Source of the DNA: CAZHHH01 sp052400685
Lineage (GTDB): Bacteria > Bacteroidota > Bacteroidia > Bacteroidales > Marinilabiliaceae
DNA length: 64,000 nucleotides
Assembly (NCBI GenBank): GCA_052400685.1
Contig: JBQTGJ010000013.1
Strand: one strand, 5' to 3'
The position numbers were made by a program, and so were the translations under genes. Shown here one piece after another: positions 8,976-16,840 of this stretch; within the stretch, counting starts at the first letter, position 1; each line of letters opens with the position of its first letter. Under the pieces are notes generated by a model that was not told the origin of the DNA, made no database searches, and worked only from the letters and a program-made list of their open reading frames with translations.

Positions 8976-10685
8976 TTACTTCCAAATAATGGGGTCTGGC
9001 TGCTGGCCTCTGACTTCAATCTGAGATTCAGGTTGGGTAAAATCCTCTTGCTTTAAGAAAATACTGGAAGACTTCGTTCCCGCAATCACCAATACAGGTG
9101 ATTCATGTTGCTGATATTTAAAGTTCTCAAGACTAATCTCGCTGCTATTAAAAATGGTAACAACTGATCCTTTCTCTGCCTCAACCCGGACGTTAACCAA
9201 CTCAATATTCTGCGCGTCAACCATGGTTATACCTCTCGCAGCCCGCAGCAAGGCATTTTCCAGACGTACATTATGCAGTTTCATCTCAGGCAACCCCATA
9301 AAAAAAGCGGCATCACCGAATCCGTTGGCCACAATATTTTTCATATAAATATTACGAAAAGACGGTGTTTCTTCGTTTACTGGCATCAGTTGCACCTCAT
9401 TATCGGCTGAAAGTCCGTTATTCCCATCATCCAACACCGGCGATTTCCCACCATAAAACAAATTAAAACGGATGGGTTCGGCGGGAATATCGATCATATT
9501 AATATCTGAAATATAAATATTTTCAACTACTCCTCCGCGGCCACGGGTGCTTTTAAAACGAAGCCCCACATCGGTTCCCATAAAAGTACAGTCTGAAATG
9601 TGCACATTACGCACACCTCCCGACATCTCGCTACCAATAACAAAGCCCCCATGCCCGTGGTAAACCACGTTATTTTTCACAATAACATTTTCGGTCGGAA
9701 TATTTCGCTTACGTCCATCGGCATCCTTCCCCGACTTAAAACAAATAGCGTCATCGCCCACATCAAAACTATTATTATAGATAAGCACATTTTTGCACGA
9801 CTCCAAATCCAGTCCATCTCCATTCTGGGAGTACCATGGATTTCGAACGGTAAGATTGCGAATAACAACATCCTCACTCATAAGAGGATGAAGGTTCCAC
9901 GCCGGTGAATTCTGAAATGTTGGTCCATCAAGTAAGACTCGCTTACAATTAGCAATACTCACCATAACAGGCCTTAAAAAATCTTTAACAGCTTCGTACT
10001 GCGCCTTATCTGAAAAATCGGGCACATTAAAATTATCATTGGTATCGCCTCGCATCGATTTTTCGGAAGGATACCACGTATCACCCTTTTCATTCAGCAC
10101 CCCCCCTGATTTAACAAGATTTCGCCACTGACCAGCGGTCATTTTACCTCTTTTAACAGGTCGCCAGGCATTGCCATTTCCATCAAAAACCCCTTTACCC
10201 GTAAAGGCAATATTGTCAAGATTGTGTGCATGAATAGGCGACATGCAACGATAAGTTTCCAATCCCTCAAAATTGGTTTTGATGAGTGGGTACAAATCGA
10301 AATCAGGGCTAAAACGAACCACAGCTCCCTCTTCCAAATGAATTTCGATATTACTTTTCATTACAATGGGCCCGGTAAGCCAAATACCGGCAGGCACAAT
10401 CACTTTCCCCCCACCTTTAACGCTCAGCTTTTCAATGGCAGCGGTAAACGCTTCGGTATTTAATGTTGCGCCGTCAGAAACGGCACCAACTTCTGAAATA
10501 TAAATCGAATTATCAGGAATAACCGGTTCAGACACTTTGGGCATATCAAACTCAATGCCTTCATAAACCCAGTCATCGCCATCAGCCAACTGCGAGGCCC
10601 CGGGACACGAACAAGACGTTATCACGCTCATCAACAGTGTTAGCAGTGTACCGGTCTTCATCATTTTCAAATAATAATTTTCCAT
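8976..10685 (-). CDS. Glycoside hydrolase family 28 polygalacturonase, lipoprotein
   Basis: 569 residues from the ATG at 10685; the reading frame is open to 10784, but the upstream part does not look like protein and would overlap the preceding pectinesterase gene. The signal peptide ends in the lipobox SVITSC. Beta-helix with GH28 signatures: NGDGLDLESC, VGDDAICFKSG with the catalytic Asp pair, GHGGFVIGSE, and RFK in place of the usual RIK. The family hydrolyses alpha-1,4-GalA linkages; exo or endo action cannot be decided from sequence, and GH28 also includes rhamnogalacturonases. It lies 65 bp downstream of the CE8 gene and is probably co-transcribed with it. Confidence 0.9.
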   Translation of the reverse strand: MENYYLKMMKTGTLLTLLMSVITSCSCPGASQLADGDDWVYEGIEFDMPKVSEPVIPDNSIYISEVGAVSDGATLNTEAFTAAIEKLSVKGGGKVIVPAGIWLTGPIVMKSNIEIHLEEGAVVRFSPDFDLYPLIKTNFEGLETYRCMSPIHAHNLDNIAFTGKGVFDGNGNAWRPVKRGKMTAGQWRNLVKSGGVLNEKGDTWYPSEKSMRGDTNDNFNVPDFSDKAQYEAVKDFLRPVMVSIANCKRVLLDGPTFQNSPAWNLHPLMSEDVVIRNLTVRNPWYSQNGDGLDLESCKNVLIYNNSFDVGDDAICFKSGKDADGRKRNIPTENVIVKNNVVYHGHGGFVIGSEMSGGVRNVHISDCTFMGTDVGLRFKSTRGRGGVVENIYISDINMIDIPAEPIRFNLFYGGKSPVLDDGNNGLSADNEVQLMPVNEETPSFRNIYMKNIVANGFGDAAFFMGLPEMKLHNVRLENALLRAARGITMVDAQNIELVNVRVEAEKGSVVTIFNSSEISLENFKYQQHESPVLVIAGTKSSSIFLKQEDFTQPESQIEVRGQQPDPIIWK

Positions 10686-10750
10686 GCCATAGTTTTTTAA
10701 TTTGTCATTGGCCGTAAACATGCCAACTCCATATGGTTTAAACGTTATAT

Positions 10751-11731
10751 TTATTTTGCATTTAATCGTGCACGCGGATCCCAATTATCATCGCCACCCA
10801 ACACTTTTTCAATGGTATAGGCCGACCTTTGTTCGCTTGTAAGTTGATGCGCCCATTTTGCTCTCTCTCCTTTTACCCCAGGCCCTTTAGTGCCATACTC
10901 TGCATAAAAAGCTGTTACTTCCGCCTCTTTCTTATTCCAGTTATGCCAACCTTTCGAATGGATAACATCACCCAAATAACAATCGATGAAAACTGTTTGG
11001 GCATAATTACGCCATGGACGTCCAAGATATACCGTTCCGGCAGGGGCATCGCCGGTGACCCGACATTTATTAAAAACAAAACCATAGGCCCTTTCTTTTT
11101 CTGTTGAAGCAGCCGTTACATAACCAGGCGCTTTACAAAAAATATCGCATCCCTGAAACCACACCGTTGCCCACCCGAAAATAAAATCCACCGTTCCTTC
11201 GATATAACAATTACGATAAAACTGGCGACTACCATCTTGATTTGGATAAAGCGTATCCTGAAAACCCAGAAAACGACAATTATCAAACACCGCCCGATCG
11301 CCAGAAACACGAACAGCCACGGCCTGGCCAACAGGACCAGCTGAATTTTCAAATGTTATGTTACGGGCCAGAAAATCGTCCCCAAAGACAAAAAAACCGG
11401 AAGACCCCGTAGTTCCCATTTCCTCTCCAAACCTGTTTTTCTTTTGTGCAAAATCATCATTGGTCAAAATCGTTCCTTCTTTCGACTCTCCTATTAGTGT
11501 CACCCGATTTTTTGACTGCGGGAGTATCAACTTTTCCTTATAAACCCCATTTTTAATGAAGATGATTGTTTCCACCTTTCTAAAATGAGGTACCGCGTCA
11601 ATAGCATCCTGCACCGATACAAAGTCGCCACTGCCATCGGCTGCCACTACAAAATGAGCATTCTGTTCATCCCCCATAACGGGCAACCATACAAAAGTCA
11701 TCATCAAGCCTACAAATACTAAAAACTTCAT
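10751..11731 (-). CDS. Pectin methylesterase (CE8), first copy
   Basis: 326 residues with a cleavable signal peptide (first ~20 residues, ending VMG) and no lipobox. All CE8 motifs are present: VAADGSGDFVSVQDAID near the N-terminus, GQAVAVRVSGD, GFQDTLYPN with the catalytic Asp, VDFIFGWATVWF with the second Asp, and YLGRPWRNYAQTVF with the substrate Arg-Trp. It removes methyl esters from homogalacturonan, creating the acidic substrate needed by PL1 and GH28. Upstream at 11785-11795 is AACAGATTGTT, a word shared with other promoters of the locus. A second CE8 gene lies at 13371-14336. Confidence 0.95.
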   Translation of the reverse strand: MKFLVFVGLMMTFVWLPVMGDEQNAHFVVAADGSGDFVSVQDAIDAVPHFRKVETIIFIKNGVYKEKLILPQSKNRVTLIGESKEGTILTNDDFAQKKNRFGEEMGTTGSSGFFVFGDDFLARNITFENSAGPVGQAVAVRVSGDRAVFDNCRFLGFQDTLYPNQDGSRQFYRNCYIEGTVDFIFGWATVWFQGCDIFCKAPGYVTAASTEKERAYGFVFNKCRVTGDAPAGTVYLGRPWRNYAQTVFIDCYLGDVIHSKGWHNWNKKEAEVTAFYAEYGTKGPGVKGERAKWAHQLTSEQRSAYTIEKVLGGDDNWDPRARLNAK

Positions 11732-11829
11732 TATAATTATTTTGATCAGATAAACGTAGTTTCCAGGTTGCTTTCGAACAGAATAACAGATTGTTCATCC
11801 AACATTTCAACACCAAATATAAACCTCCT

Positions 11830-13017
11830 TTATTTCAACTTACTCATTTCAATAGCAGCCAGGATGAAAGGCCCAACACCTTTAGGATCGTTATCACGCT
11901 TACGTTCATTCACATAGTATTCGTAACTGCCATCGCGATAAGGATTACCACCCAACCCAGCCACAGCACAACATTCAGTAAGATTAAGACTTCCATCTTC
12001 GCCGGTCTTTATTAAATGGGTCATAATACCAGCATACGCTTTTTTGGCATTCTCAAGATATTTGGTATCCAAATAGCCCAGACGTACCCCTTTCAAAAGG
12101 AAATAAACCATCATAGACGAAACCGTTGCTTCGCGATAGTTACCTTCCCGTCCGGGCTGATCCAACACCTGCCACCATAAACCGGTTTCATCATCCTGAT
12201 TACGAACCATTCCTTCGGCTATGCGGTTAATCATCTCAATCATAAATGCTTTATCAGGATGCGCCTCCGGAAACCACGACAAGGCATCCACGGAAGCCAT
12301 TGCAAGCCATCCCATGCTACGGCCCCAGAAATTGGGCGACAAACCGGTTTCGGGATCTGCCCACTGCTGTTGATGACTGGCATCCCAGCCGTGATAGAAA
12401 AGACCTGTTTTGGGATCGTACATATTAGTATTAACCAAACGAAACTGAAGTGCGACATCGGCAAAGACGTCGTATTCGCCAAATACACTACCATACTGCG
12501 CCAAAAATGGACTTCCCATATACAAACCATCGAGCCACATCTGGTTGGGATATATTTTTTTATGCCAAAAACCGCCTGCTTCAATCCGCGGATGTTGACG
12601 CATTTGATCACGCAACAGATTTATTGCTTTGAGCAATCGCTCTTCACCGGTAATCTGATACAACTCAATTAAAAACTTACCAGGATTCACACGATCAATA
12701 TTATAATCAGTTTGTTTGTATGTTTTAATGCTTCCGTCTTCATTCACAAACATATCGGCAAACTTCTTTACATAGTCGAGATAAGCCTCATTGTTAGTTT
12801 CGTGGTACAACGCCAAATAAGCATTCATCATTAATCCGTGCGTATATTCCCATTTTGGTTTTTCACGAAAATCAATCATCCATGGTTCCGGATTTCTGGC
12901 CATGTCACTCACCGCCATTTTTTCAGCGGTTAACAACGCTTCATTCGTATTGCCGCCACACGAGCAGGCCAATACCGTCATCAGTCCGCCAATTAAAAAA
13001 GTGTTTAGTGTTTTCAT
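11830..13017 (-). CDS. GH105 unsaturated rhamnogalacturonyl/galacturonyl hydrolase
   Basis: 395 residues from the ATG at 13017; an upstream ATG at 13047 would add ten residues before the signal peptide. Lipobox LACSC. An (alpha/alpha)6-barrel protein with the GH105 segments MWLDGLYMGSPFLAQYG (catalytic Asp region), GRSMGWLAMASVDAL, and the C-terminal AIEMSKL typical of YteR/YesR relatives. The family removes 4,5-unsaturated GalA from the non-reducing end of oligosaccharides released by lyases such as the PL1 enzymes here. Its leader contains two tandem ~65-bp imperfect hairpins at 13041-13196. Confidence 0.92.
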   Translation of the reverse strand: MKTLNTFLIGGLMTVLACSCGGNTNEALLTAEKMAVSDMARNPEPWMIDFREKPKWEYTHGLMMNAYLALYHETNNEAYLDYVKKFADMFVNEDGSIKTYKQTDYNIDRVNPGKFLIELYQITGEERLLKAINLLRDQMRQHPRIEAGGFWHKKIYPNQMWLDGLYMGSPFLAQYGSVFGEYDVFADVALQFRLVNTNMYDPKTGLFYHGWDASHQQQWADPETGLSPNFWGRSMGWLAMASVDALSWFPEAHPDKAFMIEMINRIAEGMVRNQDDETGLWWQVLDQPGREGNYREATVSSMMVYFLLKGVRLGYLDTKYLENAKKAYAGIMTHLIKTGEDGSLNLTECCAVAGLGGNPYRDGSYEYYVNERKRDNDPKGVGPFILAAIEMSKLK

Positions 13018-13040
13018 GTGTGTATAATTTGTTTGTTTTT

Positions 13041-13196
13041 GCCACATGAAACTCGCCGGAATTAATCATACTCCTGTGTGTGAAGTAATTCCCATGGCTC
13101 GTTTCATCTGTTTATCATTTGTTTCTCAGTTGCCATATGAAACTCGCCGGGATAATCATTCACCTTTATGAGAGACTACTCTCATGCTCATTTCAT
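13041..13196. repeat. Two tandem copies (period 91 bp) of an imperfect stem-loop in the GH105 leader
   Basis: Copy 1 is 13041-13107 and copy 2 is 13132-13196. Both contain ATGAAACTCGCCGG near the start and end in TTTCAT, so ATGAAA/TTTCAT can pair. Copy 1 also has GGAATTA/TAATTCC inside; copy 2 has ATGAGAG-ACTA-CTCTCAT. The flanks (ATTTGTTT…TGCCA) are duplicated too. They lie 24-180 bp upstream of the GH105 start. A third, diverged copy is at 16504-16555, upstream of the PL1 gene. Confidence 0.7.
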
Positions 13197-13370
13197 ATAC
13201 TCGAATTATTTATTTTTTAAGATAATATGAACCAGTTTGTATGCCCCATTTTACAATATTAAACCCCATTAAAACAATTATTCTTTAACTTTTATTATTG
13301 GTCGAATAAACCCACCATTCATAATTTCTCTCTGAAATGCTGCAAATACAGCACATCAATGGATACACCC

Positions 13371-14336
13371 TCACTTCAAAACCATTTGTGGTTTCCAAAG
13401 ATCAAATCCGGCCAAAACATTATCCACCGTATAGGAGTCAGCTTCCTGTTCCGTTAGCAGCCGGGCCCATGCCACTCGCTTGCCGGATGGTTTTCCAGGC
13501 CCGTAAGAACCTGATTCCGCATAAAAAACAGTTTTTTCAGCTTCAGGACGCCGCCAATTGTGCCATCCAACAGGAACTATGTGCGCTCCCATTTCACAAT
13601 TAATAAACACCGTACGGGCATAATCACGCCACGGACGGCCCAAATAAACACGGTTAACACCCTCGTCAGCCGTTAGTTTACAATCAATAAAAACCAACCC
13701 GAATGGAATTTTTTCTGGTGTAGAAGCGGCTGTTATGTAGGAATTGCTTTTACTGTGAATGATGCACTGATTAAACACAGCTGTGGACGGGCCGAAAATA
13801 AAATCGGTGGTACCCTCAACATAACAATTATGAAACAACTGTCTGGCGCCCTCGCGCCCAAGATAAACGGTATCCTGATTACCCAGAAAACGACAATTAT
13901 CAAACACCACACGATCCCCTTCAACGTGAATGGCCACCGCCTGCCCCACACGGCCCGCCGTATTTTGGAACGTTACATTCTTCACATAAATATCATTACC
14001 TGCTATGAGCGTTGTATAAGAAGTGAAGGTCGTCATACCCGAAACTTTTCCGCTATAGTCATCCCAGCTAATAATTGTGGTTTTAGCGTCGTCACCCAAA
14101 ATACTTAAACTCGTCATCCAGGTAGGAATCTCAATTTTTTCCTTGTAAATCCCGGGCTTCAAATAAATAACATGCGCTTGTGGCGTAAAAGCTCTGAGGT
14201 TATCAATTGCAGCCTGAATTGAGACATAGTCGCCTTGTCCGTTGGCTGAAACGGTCACAATAGCACCCTGCGAATTAAACGGGGGCAAGAAAAAAGCAAT
14301 TGTTATCAATACCAATTTCCAAACCATAATAAACAT
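13371..14336 (-). CDS. Pectin methylesterase (CE8), second copy
   Basis: 321 residues, secreted through a signal peptide of about 24 residues (ending NSQG); the ATG at 14327 is an alternative start. CE8 motifs are intact: VSANGQGDYVSIQAAIDN, GQAVAIHVEGD, GNQDTVYLGREG with the first Asp, TDFIFGPSTAVFN with the second Asp, VYLGRPWRDYARTVFI. It is clearly paralogous to 10751-11731 but diverged, suggesting different preference for methylation pattern (inference). Its own promoter region (14337-14539) contains AACAAATTGTT at 14417-14427. Confidence 0.95.
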   Translation of the reverse strand: MFIMVWKLVLITIAFFLPPFNSQGAIVTVSANGQGDYVSIQAAIDNLRAFTPQAHVIYLKPGIYKEKIEIPTWMTSLSILGDDAKTTIISWDDYSGKVSGMTTFTSYTTLIAGNDIYVKNVTFQNTAGRVGQAVAIHVEGDRVVFDNCRFLGNQDTVYLGREGARQLFHNCYVEGTTDFIFGPSTAVFNQCIIHSKSNSYITAASTPEKIPFGLVFIDCKLTADEGVNRVYLGRPWRDYARTVFINCEMGAHIVPVGWHNWRRPEAEKTVFYAESGSYGPGKPSGKRVAWARLLTEQEADSYTVDNVLAGFDLWKPQMVLK

Positions 14337-14416
14337 CTATTTAAACTTACATTTTCCCATTGCAAGATAACAGGAACCATCGTTTAGGTCGTGGTATAAA
14401 TTAACCGAAAAAGTAT

Positions 14417-14427
14417 AACAAATTGTT
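14417..14427. promoter_or_regulatory. Candidate operator AACAAATTGTT upstream of CE8 gene 2
   Basis: The near-palindromic word AACA-n3-TGTT occurs 81 bp before this gene, as AACAGATTGTT 54 bp before the other CE8 gene (11785-11795) and as AACAATTTGTC 98 bp before the PL1 gene (16389-16399). The similar spacing suggests a shared regulator, plausibly the AraC domain of the locus's hybrid sensor. By-eye motif, unproven. Confidence 0.35.
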
Positions 14428-14539
14428 CGCTCGTTCATCGACCTAAACCGACAAATCCATAAAAATCAAACAAATGAGAAACAGGTCAATTTATCCCCCC
14501 TTTTGCCCGCCACAAAAAATAAAAGTCGTCAAAAAAAAA

Positions 14540-14572
14540 GCGGCCGGGAACACTTAGATAATCACCGGTCGC
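14540..14572 (-). terminator. Rho-independent terminator after the PL1 gene
   Basis: GCGGCCGG (540-547) pairs with CCGGTCGC (565-572) with one G-T pair; the minus strand then reads nine T residues. It lies 28 bp past the PL1 stop. Confidence 0.8.
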
Positions 14573-14599
14573 AAACACTACACAAAACATAGTCGCAAA

Positions 14600-16291
14600 T
14601 TATTCTTTCACCACTTTATGAACCTCTGCCCGTCCATCATCAAAAACAACCCTGAGGCAATACACGCCGCCGTTAAGATGCGCAAGAGGTAAGGTTACCG
14701 TGCTATTATCAACAGTCCGATTAATCAACAACTTACCACTGGTTGTATAAATCATTACCGACGCCATTATATCAGAAGATGATAACTTGAGATCACCGGC
14801 AAATGGATTTTCGCTTAATTGCACGGCCGCGTCGATCATTTCAACCGATTCGGTAGAGGTATAAACATCAAACTTATCGGTATAATTGGGCGTACCCGTA
14901 CTATTTTGAGCCTCAAGGACAGGCGCTACCAGACTATTAAGATAAACTTCAACATTGGTAAACATACTATTGATAGAATATAAAGATCCATCAGTAGCAT
15001 CGTTGGGGTTCAGGTTATTGGCCTGCTCCCATTCATCAGGCATACCGTCACTATCGGTGTCAACAGGGGCTGACGTCGACAGATAGTCGGGCCAGCCACC
15101 CACGTCGGCTTGCGAATCAATCAAACCATTGGTACTACCATTGGAGCCGGTATAGGTAAAAGTACCGTTACGTGTTTCGTCAACAATACGATCATCAATT
15201 GCATCACGAAAGAAAGAGGCGCCGGCATAACTCAGTACAGCTTCAAAAGCATCTTCGGCCGAATGAGTTGTAATCTGTCCGCTGGCAAATTCAGTGGTCG
15301 ACTTCAACTCATCTTTACTTTTTGTGGACGGTTTGGGTTGTATCCCCAGCCAGTTGTCAGCCGTAACAGCGGTACTACTATTCATATAATTACCATTGAC
15401 ATAAAAAAGGCCCCATACGCCTGCAGGCTGGTCATTGCCGCCGTCATCCGGATAAGGTTGAAAAATACGGGTGCGGTTACTGCTGGCCGGCCCGGGTTTA
15501 TAGTAATTATTAACCATGTTATAGCTGCCGCCTTCACCGGCATATCCGCTGTTGGCACCCCAGTTGTAGATCACGTTATTACGGAAATCCACCAATTCAA
15601 GATCGGGCTGATTGGAATAACGGCTACCGCAAAAGCGAGGATTACGACTATCGTGATGTGCTATCAGGTTATGATGAAAACTGGCATTTTTACCCCCCCA
15701 GATACCCATATATCCATGCGTTCCCTTATCATGAACCGAGTTTCGCAAACTCTCAGACAAAAGGCACCATTGCATGGTAAAGTTGGTATTATCATAAAAA
15801 GAGGAAGCCTCGTCTGTACTCCAACTTATTGAACAATGATCGAGTATAATGTTCTGATGATCACGGCCCCAGATAGCGTCGTTCTCGGTAGCCTTTTCGT
15901 CGCCCATTCGAAACCGCATATATCGAATAATCACATTATCGGCTTTCACATTCATCGAATAGTTTTTCAATACAATGCCGTCGCCGGGTGCTGTTTGTCC
16001 TGCAATGGTAATATTCCCGTTTTTAAGGCCCAGTTGCGACTGCAATGCAATAATGCCTGACACTTTAAACACCACGATACGAGCGCCTGAGGCATCAATA
16101 GCCGCTCTTAAGCTACCGGTACCCGAGTCATTAAGATTCGTCACATAAATGACACGTCCACCCCGTCCGCCTGTGGTGAAACGGCCAAAGCCCTCTGCGC
16201 CGGGAAAAGCCACCGGCGTTGTATTAACATCCTGTGCGGCTGCTACAATTGAAAGCATCAGCAACAAGACTAATAAATTAATTCTCGTCAT
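14600..16291 (-). CDS. Pectate lyase (PL1-like) with T9SS type A sorting domain
   Basis: 563 residues from the ATG at 16291 (ATG at 16321 would put ten extra residues before the signal peptide). Cleavable signal peptide ending VAAAQ. Residues ~15-430: PL1 beta-helix with FPGAEGFGRF, TIAGQTAPGDG, WGRDHQNIILDHCSISWSTD, HHNLIAHHDSRNPRF (catalytic Arg region). DTDSDGMPDEWE near residue 430 is a calcium-binding thrombospondin-type-3-like motif. The last ~80 residues are a type IX secretion sorting domain (NPFAGDLKLSS, VMIYTTSGKLL, LNGGVYCLRVV, HKVVKE end), so the lyase is exported across the outer membrane, unlike its lipoprotein neighbours. A TATATTTG -7 box lies at 16319-16326. Confidence 0.93.
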   Translation of the reverse strand: MTRINLLVLLLMLSIVAAAQDVNTTPVAFPGAEGFGRFTTGGRGGRVIYVTNLNDSGTGSLRAAIDASGARIVVFKVSGIIALQSQLGLKNGNITIAGQTAPGDGIVLKNYSMNVKADNVIIRYMRFRMGDEKATENDAIWGRDHQNIILDHCSISWSTDEASSFYDNTNFTMQWCLLSESLRNSVHDKGTHGYMGIWGGKNASFHHNLIAHHDSRNPRFCGSRYSNQPDLELVDFRNNVIYNWGANSGYAGEGGSYNMVNNYYKPGPASSNRTRIFQPYPDDGGNDQPAGVWGLFYVNGNYMNSSTAVTADNWLGIQPKPSTKSKDELKSTTEFASGQITTHSAEDAFEAVLSYAGASFFRDAIDDRIVDETRNGTFTYTGSNGSTNGLIDSQADVGGWPDYLSTSAPVDTDSDGMPDEWEQANNLNPNDATDGSLYSINSMFTNVEVYLNSLVAPVLEAQNSTGTPNYTDKFDVYTSTESVEMIDAAVQLSENPFAGDLKLSSSDIMASVMIYTTSGKLLINRTVDNSTVTLPLAHLNGGVYCLRVVFDDGRAEVHKVVKE

Positions 16292-16318
16292 AATATTTAT
16301 AGTTAAAAAAAACTTATT

Positions 16319-16326
16319 CAAATATA
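16319..16326 (-). promoter_or_regulatory. Candidate -7 promoter element (TATATTTG) of the PL1 gene
   Basis: Matches the Bacteroidota TAnnTTTG consensus on the minus strand, 28 bp before the PL1 start, giving a short leader of about 20 nt. No clear TTTG -33 box was seen at the expected spacing, so confidence is limited. Confidence 0.4.
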
Positions 16327-16361
16327 CCTGTTTGATTCTGTCATTATCCGGGCCTCACGGA

Positions 16362-16403
16362 GTTAGACTAATTTGTCCACTCTTTTTAAACAATTTGTCT
16401 AAC
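16362..16403. promoter_or_regulatory. Inverted repeat GTTAGAC/GTCTAAC upstream of the PL1 promoter
   Basis: 7-bp arms at 16362-16368 and 16397-16403 with a 28-bp spacer; AATTTGTC occurs twice inside. It sits just upstream of the candidate -7 box and includes the AACAATTTGTC word shared with other pectin promoters, so it is a plausible regulator binding site. Confidence 0.35.
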
Positions 16404-16840
16404 CTTCATGCGAACCATCAAATGACAGACAGGTAACAAACAAGGAACGATGGCGTCGTTTGAAACAACCATTTTCATGTTTCTATAATTTAATTTTTAA
16501 GGTCACATGGAACTCACCGGAATTAATCTGTGAAGCAATTTTAATGGCTCGGTCCGGCAGTTTTCAGGAATGTAAAAAAAGCCGCAGTTGGATTTTACCC
16601 CTAAAATGGAAATTGGAAAAGACAAATAGATATTTAGCTATATGCGCATCAGATGATTTAATTTCGCGAAATAGAAAAATACAATAAGCACTTTCTTCCC
16701 GCATAAAAAAACAGCACACCTTATAAACGCAGGTCAGCGCTTGACAACCTAATTAACAAAACATTACACCAGGGCTTTCAACGCACAATCAATCACAACA
16801 ATAAGCACAGATTTTGAGATAGTAAAACAACAGACTGACC
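16404..16840. other. Intergenic region between the hybrid sensor gene and PL1
   Basis: About 440 bp without a gene. 16504-16555 is a diverged third copy of the hairpin repeat at 13041-13196 (shared text CACATGGAACTC, CCGGAATTAATC, AATGGCTCG). The plus-strand ORF 16460-16687 runs through this repeat and shows no protein features. Confidence 0.45.
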
